Source: Bacillota bacterium (GTDB lineage: Bacteria; Bacillota; Clostridia; Christensenellales; Aristaeellaceae). From it: DNA of 44,699 nt. The notes beneath the pieces were generated by a model. That model worked only from the letters and a program-made list of their open reading frames with translations, was not told the DNA's origin and searched no databases. Positions within the stretch are counted from its first letter, which is position 1, and every line of letters begins with the position of its first letter. This document shows, one piece after another, positions 25,442-32,419 of the stretch. The position numbers were made by a program, and so were the translations under genes. The stretch is taken from NCBI GenBank assembly GCA_023421395.1, contig JAEZTL010000061.1, forward strand, positions 1-44,699, read 5' to 3'.

Positions 25442-25479
25442 GCGGCGAGCCGGAGAGAAGCTTCTCTCCGGCTCGCCGC
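25442..25479. terminator. 38-base perfect palindrome between convergent genes
   Basis: Nineteen-base arms match perfectly with no spacer, centred on AAGCTT, between the DUF1653 stop and the tyrosine phenol-lyase stop. As RNA it forms a very strong hairpin from either direction. No T-run follows. A bidirectional transcription stop or RNA end-stabiliser is the likely role. Confidence 0.65.
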
Positions 25480-25509
25480 ATCGTCCGCGCGCGATCGCCC
25501 GGCGTGCGC

Positions 25510-26958
25510 TTATAGGCTGTTCCCGAGGTCGGCGCGGAACTTCTCGGCCAGCTTCTGCTGCCAGTTGCCCAGCGGCGCGAGGCGGCCGAAAAAGAAGCGC
25601 AGCGTGGCGGGTTCCTCGACGAACGTAAGCCCGCCCACCAGATCCCTGTTGGCGTACAGCCAGGCGATGCGATCGATGGCGTACTCCACCTGGGAGAGCG
25701 TAAACACCCGGCGGGGCAGGGCCAGGCGCAAAAGTTCCATTTCGGACAGGCGCTCGCTGCCGTCCGGTTCACGCTGTTCGGATACGGTGCCGCGTTCCAT
25801 GCCGCGGATGCCGCCCGCGATGAAGAGCGCCGCCGCCAGACACGCCGCGGGGTACTCCGTCTGCGGGATGTGGGCGAGAAAGCGCATCGCGTCCAAATGG
25901 CAGCCGAGGCCGCCCGGCGGGGTGATGACCGGCACACCGCGCTTGATCAGTTCCGTGCACATGTACTCGATGAACTGCGGCCCCTGGGAGATCACAGCCT
26001 CATCCAGCGTCTCCTCGAGCCCGACGGCGATGGCCTCCATCTCGCGCACGCTCATGCCGCCGTAGGTGAGGAAGCCCTCGAACATGGGCACCAGTTCCAT
26101 CATCCGGTCATGCAGCGCCTTGTCCCGCATGCAAATGCCGCCGCCCCGCGCGAAGCCCAGCTTTCGGGCGGAGAAGTAAATGATATCCATTCGCTCGGAG
26201 AGTTTGTGGGTGATTTCCAGCGTGGTCATGCCACGGCAGGCCGCCTCGCGCTTTTTGATGAAGTAGAGGTTGTCCTGCCAGAGTGAGGCGTCGAGCACCG
26301 TGAGGATCTTGAATTCCCGCGCGATATCGGCGACCGCCAGCGCGTTCTCCAGCGAGAACGGCTGTCCGCCGATGAGGTTGGTGCCCGCCTCCAGCCGGAT
26401 GAATGGGATGTTGGCGGCGCCTTCCTTTTCGATGAGCGCGCGGAGGCGGGCAAGGTCAAAGTTGCCCTTGAAGGGATGGTCGCTCACGACCTTGAGGCCC
26501 TCCTCGATGACCAATTCTTCCACCCTGCCGCCCATGCGGGTGATGTGCGCCTTGGGGGTGGTAAAATGGAAATTCATCGGTACAACGTTCCCGGGCTTCA
26601 CAAAGGTCTGCGCCAGAATGTGCTCGCAGGCGCGGCCCTGGTGCGCGGGCAGGAAGTAATCGGTGTCGAACATCCGGTTTACCGCGGCTTCCAGCCGCGT
26701 GAAGGTGGCGCTGCCGGCGTAGCTGTCGTCGGCGACCATCATGGCGGCCAATTGGTTGTCGCTCATGGCGTTGACGCCGCTGTCGGTGAGCATGTCCAGG
26801 AAGATGTCCTTGTTCTTGAGCAGAAAGGTGTTGTTGCCCGCCTCCGCGATGGCCTCGAGCCTGCGCTCCACGGGGGGGAGGTTGAGCTTTTGCACAATGC
26901 GCACCTTGTGCATTTCCAGGGGGAGCTGTCTGCCGCTGGCGAAGGTGATCTGATCCAT
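25510..26958 (-). CDS. Tyrosine phenol-lyase-type beta-eliminating lyase
   Basis: A 482-residue PLP enzyme of the tryptophanase/tyrosine phenol-lyase family. Tyrosine phenol-lyase cleaves L-tyrosine to phenol, pyruvate and ammonia, reversibly. Conserved positions include Tyr80 and Arg109 (HQGR), the FTT loop at 132-134, Asn194 in TNLIGGQP, Asp223, Lys266 (SARK, the PLP Schiff base) and Arg416/417 (LPRRVFT, carboxylate binding). GIRGMERG (Met387, Arg389) matches the phenol-lyase pattern (M-E-R) rather than the tryptophanase pattern (V-E-I). Leu226 stands where Citrobacter phenol-lyase has Arg217 by my recalled alignment, so activity may differ. ATG 26958 has AAGGAGGG upstream. It is expressed from a perfect promoter through a Tyr-type T-box leader. 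Confidence 0.82.
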   Translation of the reverse strand: MDQITFASGRQLPLEMHKVRIVQKLNLPPVERRLEAIAEAGNNTFLLKNKDIFLDMLTDSGVNAMSDNQLAAMMVADDSYAGSATFTRLEAAVNRMFDTDYFLPAHQGRACEHILAQTFVKPGNVVPMNFHFTTPKAHITRMGGRVEELVIEEGLKVVSDHPFKGNFDLARLRALIEKEGAANIPFIRLEAGTNLIGGQPFSLENALAVADIAREFKILTVLDASLWQDNLYFIKKREAACRGMTTLEITHKLSERMDIIYFSARKLGFARGGGICMRDKALHDRMMELVPMFEGFLTYGGMSVREMEAIAVGLEETLDEAVISQGPQFIEYMCTELIKRGVPVITPPGGLGCHLDAMRFLAHIPQTEYPAACLAAALFIAGGIRGMERGTVSEQREPDGSERLSEMELLRLALPRRVFTLSQVEYAIDRIAWLYANRDLVGGLTFVEEPATLRFFFGRLAPLGNWQQKLAEKFRADLGNSL

Positions 26959-27018
26959 GGGTCGCCCTCCTTTTTGTTTTTCGGAAGCGCCCTTTGGCCC
27001 GACGCCTCCGGAGGGGAC

Positions 27019-27309
27019 GAAAAAACGCCCGTCCTCCGCTTTGTAGAGGACGAGCGCCAAATCCCGTGTTACCACCTCAGTTTGCCTGCGCCTCGCGACG
27101 CCGGCCTTTTCAAGTACGGCGGATCATGCCGCGATACTTTATCACGATAACGGGCGAACCCGTTCCAGCCTACTGGGCCAACGGCCGTTGGGTGGACTGC
27201 TCAAACGTGTATTCCCAGCCCGCGCCCGCCGCCTCGCACCACCCGGCGGCTCTCTGGAAGGCCTGCAACCGGTACTCTTTCGCTGTCACAGCATGTTTAT
27301 ATGGAATTA
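27019..27309 (-). ncRNA. T-box leader riboswitch, tyrosine specifier (UAC)
   Basis: A complete T-box leader on the minus strand. Stem I has GCGAAAGAGTACC near the 5' end, the AGAGAG bulge and the distal loop GGTGCGA. The specifier loop reads GGGAATACACG, in which GAA-NNN-A places the specifier codon at 27209-27211 as TAC (Tyr). A CGTTATCGTGATAAAG linker follows, then the T-box GAGGTGGTAACACGG. Its TGGT (27071-27074) pairs with the tRNA end ACCA, agreeing with the A discriminator base of tRNA-Tyr. Uncharged tRNA-Tyr should favour antitermination and switch on the downstream lyase gene. Confidence 0.9.
27020..27056 (-). terminator. T-box-controlled terminator
   Basis: On the minus strand GCTCGTCCTC pairs with GAGGACGGGC around a 9-base loop, followed by GTTTTTT. 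It lies directly after the T-box sequence and about 60 bases before the lyase start. It is the alternative fold to the tRNA-stabilised antiterminator. Confidence 0.88.
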
Positions 27310-27315
27310 ATAAAA

Positions 27316-27344
27316 AGTATACGCGCTGCCCGGCCGGATGTCAA
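27316..27344 (-). promoter_or_regulatory. Sigma-A promoter of the T-box/lyase transcript
   Basis: Perfect TTGACA (27339-27344), 17-base spacer and TATACT (27316-27321). The predicted transcription start near 27309 leads straight into T-box stem I. Control is thus expected mostly at termination rather than initiation. Confidence 0.85.
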
Positions 27345-27418
27345 TACCTCGGTGCCCGAAAATTGCAGGCCTAGACTCGGGAGACGGGCCGCCGGCGTTT
27401 CCGGCGACGTGCCGCCTG

Positions 27419-27640
27419 TCAAATGAAACCGGCAGATCTGCCCCTGGAGAAGCGACGCCGGACCGGACGGTGCTTGCTGGCGGAGGCGATCTTCCGGGAT
27501 GTGGAGGTCTTGACTTCCATCACCCGCGAGACCTGCCGAATACCCTGCACCTGTTCCCGGGAGGCTGCGGCGATCTGATCCGCCAGTTCAGCCGCCCTGG
27601 AGACGTCGCCCGCGATTCTCACGAGGCTTCCGCGGTAATC
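27419..27640 (-). pseudogene. Remnant of a chemoreceptor C-terminus
   Basis: A minus-strand frame reads IAGDVSRAAELADQIAAAS then REQVQGIRQVSRVMEV, closely like the late signalling-domain helix of methyl-accepting chemotaxis proteins. After IASAS the match shifts frame and ends LLQGQICRFHL, like the usual chemoreceptor terminus (L-x-x-V-x-R-F-R-L). No start, membrane region or HAMP remains. An intact chemoreceptor gene begins at the right end of the window. Confidence 0.45.
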
Positions 27641-27960
27641 AAACGGCAGGACGGCGACGCAAATGCATGCGCAGGCGGAGGCCGCGGGGTCGCGCTGCCG
27701 CGCTGGATCGAAAGGCCGAACGGGATGCCCTATCTTCAAAAAAACATGGCGAAAAGAGAAAAAATATTGAATGGTTAGATGCGACACGCCCTGATCGTAC
27801 TCTGCGATAAGAACCGGATGGGCGCGGAATGCATGGCGTCGGTGCTTGACAGGATTTTCCGGGATGCTATAATACCGGTGGATTGTGACGGCTGCGTTAT
27901 GCAAGGCGCGCCATTTGTTTATACGCTGGACAGTGACGCAAAGACGGGGATTGGGAATGT

Positions 27961-28376
27961 AGGAGGACTCTATACGCTGCGGTGGATGTGCGCTTTGCCC
28001 GCTTCTTTGGCCCTTTTCGCGCCTTTGCGGCGGGCCCGGTTTTACGGCGCAGGACCGGATCGCACAGGCGCGAACGCACCTTGCGCATGACCGCGCGAGC
28101 GGGGCGCTCATCGCGCCGGACTTGGCGCTTTCCCCGGCCGGCCGGTACGCGCTCAGGGCGCTTGATTCGGAATCAAGCGGGAGCCTGTGCGCCCTGGGCA
28201 ATGAATAGAGGATTTGCGGATACGCCGATTTCTCCGTTTTGCCGGATCTCGGGGGCTTATTTACGCTGTGCGGCGCGCGGAGCCGCAACAGCCCGGGCAT
28301 CCTCCGGCTGGATAACAACCGGATTCCGGTGGACAGTATGGACAGCCCGGGATACCGGCTTTACGCCCCGGCGTAA
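27961..28376 (+). pseudogene. Unidentified decayed gene
   Basis: Coding-like sequence runs through three frames: VDVRFARFFGPFRAFAAGPV, then a frameshift near 28040 to TAQDRIAQARTHLAHDRAS with LALSPAGRYALRALDSESS, a stop at 28206, and after another shift GYADFSVLPDLGGLFTLCG and DSMDSPGYRLYAPA. I do not recognise the family. The stretch from 27641 to 27960 holds no gene I can support, only scattered short frames. Decay is inferred from the frame jumps; no reading frame longer than about 60 residues is convincing. Confidence 0.33.
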
Positions 28377-28499
28377 GGTCTGGAAATTCGAGATCATTTC
28401 CCGTGCGGGGCCTGCCGTCGCAACGGTCAAACCGCCCGGCCCTTTTGATGGATCGGTGGTTTCCGGCGATGAGAACGGATTTGCGGGAGGGGATGGCGG

Positions 28500-29747
28500 A
28501 TGGACGGTGCGGAAGGCGGCATTTCCAACGAGCAGGCGCTCCGGAATTTCTTGATGGACATCGAGTGCCTCGATACGCTGAGGGAATGGACGCACAGGCG
28601 GAACATCTTCGACGTTTTACGCGTGACGCGAGCGGAGATCCGTCACAGCAACATGCTCGCGTGGCTGATGAACCCGGCCGAGAGCCATGGCCTGGGGGAG
28701 AGATTCCTCCGGGGCGTGCTTCAGCTTTCCATCGAAGGCTCGGACAAAGTCACGCTGGATGAGGCGCTTCGGTTGCTGACGATGGACTTCGGCGGCTTCG
28801 CGGTCTACCGCGAGTGGAAAAACATCGACATCATGGCGGTGTCCGAGGCGGGGAAGGTGCTCCTTTGCGTCGAGAACAAGGTCGACTCCGGGGAAGGGAA
28901 GGATCAGTTGAAGCGCTACCGGGAGACGGTCGAGGGGGATTTTCCCGGTTATAAAAGGCTGTACGTCTACCTGACGCCGGGCGGCGACGACTGCAGCGTC
29001 CCAGAGATATGGCAGCCCGTCGGCTACGGGAGGCTCATGGATTTGCTGGAAGCCTGCTCGGCGCGCGTCAATCTGGCCGCCGACAATCAAATGCTGATCA
29101 ACCACTACGTCGAAGCGGTCAGGAGGGATATCGTGGGGGATGAAACGCTGGTTCAGGTCTGCCGGGAGATCTACGCCAAGCACAGCCAGGCGTTGGACCT
29201 GATCTTCGAAAATCGGCTGGATGAAGGATATTTTGCCGCCGAGGCCATCAAGGACTGGTGCAGGCGAAGGGCGATGACGGGCGAGATCGGGTTTGACGAA
29301 AAACTCTCCGCGAAGCGCTACATTCGCTTTACGACGCCCGCCCTCTCCGGCATCTTGCCGGATCACGAAGGGCCGGCCAGCGGGTGGAAATCACACTCCA
29401 TGTATTTTTACGAGATTAAGAATTATGATAAAGTCTCGATTATTCTGTCGCTGTCGTCCCAGGGGCCGCTGACGGCGGAACAGCGGACGGCCTGTGACAG
29501 GCTGAGTGAAATTTTGAAAAGCCCCGACAAAAAGCCTGATTGGGAGTGGAAGACGCTGTACCGCCTGGGCACGATGAAGCGTCCCGACATGGAGGCGGAC
29601 AATTACCAGCAGCAGATGGACGAAAAACTGGACAAGCTCTTCGCGCAGCTTCGGGTCAAAGAGCGCGAGCTTCTGGAAAAATGGAACCGGGGCGATGGCT
29701 TGCGGCCCGGTGAAAAGTCAACGCTTCCGGCGGAGGAGAAGGCATGA
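28500..29747 (+). CDS. PD-(D/E)XK nuclease-family protein
   Basis: A 415-residue protein of the stand-alone PD-(D/E)XK type. The core is Asp110 (KNIDIMAV), then Glu125-Asn126-Lys127 in LLCVENKVDSGEG and Gln136 (DQLKRY), i.e. the D...ExK metal-binding pattern with a helix Gln. An N-terminal helical lead-in (RHSNMLAWLMNPAESHGLG) is typical of this family. The C-terminal half holds the conserved aromatic strand SMYFYEIKNYDKVSIILSL and a charged coiled-coil tail. It would cut or bind nucleic acid, and defence or repair roles are guesses. GGGAGGGG precedes ATG 28500. Its stop overlaps the P1 peptidase start (ATGA), so the pair is coupled. Confidence 0.78.
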   Translation: MDGAEGGISNEQALRNFLMDIECLDTLREWTHRRNIFDVLRVTRAEIRHSNMLAWLMNPAESHGLGERFLRGVLQLSIEGSDKVTLDEALRLLTMDFGGFAVYREWKNIDIMAVSEAGKVLLCVENKVDSGEGKDQLKRYRETVEGDFPGYKRLYVYLTPGGDDCSVPEIWQPVGYGRLMDLLEACSARVNLAADNQMLINHYVEAVRRDIVGDETLVQVCREIYAKHSQALDLIFENRLDEGYFAAEAIKDWCRRRAMTGEIGFDEKLSAKRYIRFTTPALSGILPDHEGPASGWKSHSMYFYEIKNYDKVSIILSLSSQGPLTAEQRTACDRLSEILKSPDKKPDWEWKTLYRLGTMKRPDMEADNYQQQMDEKLDKLFAQLRVKERELLEKWNRGDGLRPGEKSTLPAEEKA

Positions 29748-30754
29748 GGATTCGTGACGCGGGTGTCACCGTCGGCACCATGCGGCCCGGCCCCGGCAAC
29801 CGGATCAGCGATGTGCCGGGCGTGACGGTCGGACACGCCACGCTCGACGACGGATCTGTCAAGACCGGTGTGACCTGCGTGATGCCCTGCCCGGACAACC
29901 CGTTTTTCCATAAGCTCACGGCGGCGGCCCACGTGCTCAACGGCTTTGGAAAGACGCTGGGATTGATGCAGATTGAAGAACTTGGCGTGCTGGAGACGCC
30001 CATCGCGCTGACCAACACGCTCAGCGTCGGCGCGGTACACGACGGCATGGTGGAATACATGCTGGAAAGCTGCGAAAACGCGTTCACCTCTATTAATCCT
30101 CTGGTGTGCGAGTGCAACGACGGATACCTGAACGACATCCGCCGCCGCGTGGTGACGAAGGAGCACCTGTTCGCCGCCATCGCCGACGCTCGGGCGGACT
30201 TCGCGGAGGGCGACGTGGGCGCGGGCAAGGGCATGAGCTGCCATGGACTGAAGGGGGGAATCGGCTCGGCGTCCCGTGTCGTCCCGCTGAATAACGGTGC
30301 GTATATGCTGGGCGTTCTGACGCTGACAAACCACGGACTCCCGGACGATCTTCGGATCGGCGGCGCGCCCGTCGGGCGGAAAGCCGCGCCCGGCGAGATG
30401 GAGAAGGGTTCCTGTATCGTGATCGTCGCCACCGACCTGCCACTTTCCGACCGCCAGCTGTACAGGGCGATCCGGCGCGCGGCGGTGGGGCTGATCCGGC
30501 TGGGTTCCTTCACCGGCCACGGCAGCGGAGAGGTGATGGTGGGCTTTTCCACCGCCAACCGCGTCCCCCATGAGAGCGCCGACGACGTGCTCGTTCGGCG
30601 GCAAATGTACGAGGACCGGATGGACCTGGTCTTCCGTGCGGTGGCCGAAGCCACGGAGGAGGCGGTGCTCAACGCCATGGCCGCTTCGGGACGCGTCGAG
30701 GGGTATATGGGGCATTTTCGCGAGCCGCTGTCGGATTATCTATCGCACACCTGA
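29744..30754 (+). CDS. P1-family (S58) peptidase, DmpA/BapA-like
   Basis: A 336-residue member of the self-cleaving P1 family (L-aminopeptidase D-Ala-esterase/amidase DmpA and beta-peptidyl aminopeptidases). Family landmarks are RISDVPGVTVGHAT near the start, ALTNTLSVG, GDVGAGKGMSCHGLKGGIGSASR in the middle, and the cleavage site FTGHG/SGEVMVGF. There Ser261 would become the N-terminal nucleophile after cleavage at Gly260. Length is close to usual. It is a cytosolic N-terminal-nucleophile hydrolase for small peptides or amides. It starts inside the nuclease stop codon and is followed by a good terminator. Confidence 0.9.
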   Translation: MRIRDAGVTVGTMRPGPGNRISDVPGVTVGHATLDDGSVKTGVTCVMPCPDNPFFHKLTAAAHVLNGFGKTLGLMQIEELGVLETPIALTNTLSVGAVHDGMVEYMLESCENAFTSINPLVCECNDGYLNDIRRRVVTKEHLFAAIADARADFAEGDVGAGKGMSCHGLKGGIGSASRVVPLNNGAYMLGVLTLTNHGLPDDLRIGGAPVGRKAAPGEMEKGSCIVIVATDLPLSDRQLYRAIRRAAVGLIRLGSFTGHGSGEVMVGFSTANRVPHESADDVLVRRQMYEDRMDLVFRAVAEATEEAVLNAMAASGRVEGYMGHFREPLSDYLSHT

Positions 30755-30767
30755 CACGCGCCTTTTT

Positions 30768-30802
30768 GGGCGGGCCTGGAAATTCCGGCCCGCCCGTGTT
30801 TT
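30768..30802 (+). terminator. Terminator after the P1 peptidase gene
   Basis: Nine-base arms GGGCGGGCC/GGCCCGCCC with a short inner extension are followed by GTGTTTT, 13 bases after the stop. Confidence 0.75.
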
Positions 30803-30815
30803 GCCAAAAATTTGA

Positions 30816-30844
30816 TTGTTTTTTTACAAAATCCGGTATATAAT
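30816..30844 (+). promoter_or_regulatory. Promoter of the YLDPG/methyltransferase/sulfatase operon
   Basis: TATAAT (30839-30844) is perfect. A TTGTTT sits 17 bases upstream (30816-30821) in an AT-rich tract. The predicted start near 30851 gives a leader of about 27 bases. Confidence 0.6.
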
Positions 30845-30877
30845 CTGTTAATGGCAAATTTGCTTGGAGGTGTCACC

Positions 30878-31054
30878 ATGTATCTTGATCCGGGTTTTGG
30901 CAGCATGCTCGTTCAGATTATTATCGCCGCGATCGCTGCTTGCGGCGCGTACTTTCTGATGTATAAGAAGAGAATCGCCGGTTTCTTTTCCCGCAAGGGC
31001 GGCGCCAAGCCGGATGCGGAGATCAAAAACGACGAGGATGGCACGAAAGAATGA
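30878..31054 (+). CDS. Small single-helix membrane protein (MYLDPGFGS type)
   Basis: A 58-residue protein. The conserved start MYLDPGFGS is followed by one membrane helix (MLVQIIIAAIAACGAYFLMY) and a basic, then acidic tail (KKRIAGFF ... KNDEDGTKE). I recall short proteins opening YLDPGSGS beside methyltransferase and sulfatase-like genes in other bacteria, without an assigned function. GGAGGTG sets ATG 30878; longer in-frame starts lie in the promoter region. The stop overlaps the methyltransferase start by four bases (ATGA). A small membrane scaffold or anchor for the two enzymes encoded downstream is an inference. Confidence 0.75.
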   Translation: MYLDPGFGSMLVQIIIAAIAACGAYFLMYKKRIAGFFSRKGGAKPDAEIKNDEDGTKE

Positions 31055-32406
31055 AGGAATTCAGTTCGTTCCGGGACCCTTCGGGCGTTGTGCTCCACCA
31101 GGATGGCGTCATTCTTCGCCAGGTGAACCGTTGTTACCAGGCGCAGTACGATGCGATGATGCAGAAGCTGTACGCGCCCCTCACCGCCGCGGGACTGCTG
31201 ATTGAACACGCCGAGCTGGACCGGCCGCTCACGGACGAGAACGCCTATCGCCTCATCCGGCCGGTTCAGATTCCCTTTATTTCCTATCCCTATGAGTGGT
31301 CGTTCGGCCAGCTCAAGGACGCGGCGCTGACTACGCTCAAAATCCACCGCGCCGCCCTCGATCAGGACATGATCCTGAAGGACGCCAGCGCCTACAACAT
31401 CCAGTTTCTGAAGGGGCGGCCGGTGCTGATCGATACGCTCTCCTTCGAATTCTATCAGGAAGGCAGCACATGGCCGGCCTACGGCCAGTTCTGCCGCCAC
31501 TTCCTTGCGCCGCTGATGCTGATGCGCTATACGGATCTGCGCCTTTCACAGCTGCTTCGCATCTACATCGACGGTATTCCGCTGGATTTGGCCAGCAAGC
31601 TCCTCAAAGGAAAGGGCGGCTTTGGCGCGCGGCAGCACATCCACTGGCACGCGCGCTCAATCTCAAAGCACGCCGAGGACGGCAAAGGTCAGGTGCGCAG
31701 GGTGGCCATCTCCAAATTCAGCCACGCCGCGCTGATCGACAGCATGATCCGCCTCGTGGAGGGGCTTGAGCTGAAGGGCGTCGTCACCGAATGGGGCGAC
31801 TATTACCGCCACACGAATTACTCTGACGCCGCGGCCGGATCCAAGGAAAAGCTGGTGAGCGACTACCTGGACGCCGTGAAGCCCCATACCGCCTGGGACC
31901 TGGGCGCCAACGACGGGCGCTATTCCCGGCTGGCGCTGAGACACGCCGAGAGCGTGGTCGCCTTCGACGTGGATCCGGTGGCCGTGGAGCGCAGCTACAA
32001 TGCAGTCAAAGCCGCCCGGGAGCCGATGCTTCCGCTGGTGCTGGATTTGACCAACCCCAGCCCGTCGATGGGCTTTGCCAACCGGGAGCGCGTCGGCATC
32101 CAGGACCGGCAGCGGCCGGACTGCGTCCTGATGCTGGCGGTCATCCATCACTTGGTCATCTCCAACAACCTGCCGATGGGCATGCTGGCGGACTGGCTGA
32201 GCGCCCTGGGCCCGAATCTGATCATAGAGTTCGTGCCCAAGGAGGATTCGCAGGTCCGGACGCTCTTGGCGACCCGGGACGACATCTTCCCCGATTATAC
32301 GCTGGAGGGGTTTGAGCGCGCGTTCTCGGGCTGGTTTGAAATTCTCCGGCGGGAGCGTGTGGCGGGCAGTGAACGCACGCTCTACCTGATGCGCACAAAA
32401 GCATAG
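31051..32406 (+). CDS. Class I SAM-dependent methyltransferase, NoeA-like
   Basis: A 451-residue protein. The C-terminal half carries the SAM-binding loop WDLGANDGRYSRLA (Asp283-Gly) and the acidic end of strand two VVAFDVDP (Asp306), with HHL in the late strand MLAVIHHLVISN. The N-terminal 230 residues, with YPYEWSFGQLKDAALTTL and LKDASAYNIQFLKGRPVLIDTLSF, resemble the kinase-like substrate region seen in nodulation protein NoeA-related methyltransferases. The methyl acceptor is unknown; a surface glycan or lipid is plausible from the context. It is translationally coupled to the small membrane protein before it. Confidence 0.83.
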   Translation: MKEFSSFRDPSGVVLHQDGVILRQVNRCYQAQYDAMMQKLYAPLTAAGLLIEHAELDRPLTDENAYRLIRPVQIPFISYPYEWSFGQLKDAALTTLKIHRAALDQDMILKDASAYNIQFLKGRPVLIDTLSFEFYQEGSTWPAYGQFCRHFLAPLMLMRYTDLRLSQLLRIYIDGIPLDLASKLLKGKGGFGARQHIHWHARSISKHAEDGKGQVRRVAISKFSHAALIDSMIRLVEGLELKGVVTEWGDYYRHTNYSDAAAGSKEKLVSDYLDAVKPHTAWDLGANDGRYSRLALRHAESVVAFDVDPVAVERSYNAVKAAREPMLPLVLDLTNPSPSMGFANRERVGIQDRQRPDCVLMLAVIHHLVISNNLPMGMLADWLSALGPNLIIEFVPKEDSQVRTLLATRDDIFPDYTLEGFERAFSGWFEILRRERVAGSERTLYLMRTKA

Positions 32407-32419
32407 GAGGCCTGGCCTC

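Noticed and set aside
25510..26958. Tryptophanase
   Set aside because: The M-E-R-G and PRRVFT residues match tyrosine phenol-lyase better than tryptophanase, and the T-box reads a Tyr codon.
27019..27309. Trp-type T-box
   Set aside because: No TGG stands in the specifier position after GAA; the codon there is TAC.
27419..28318. 299-codon minus-strand open frame
   Set aside because: Only its last 75 codons resemble a chemoreceptor; the rest is low-complexity shadow, so I list just the remnant.
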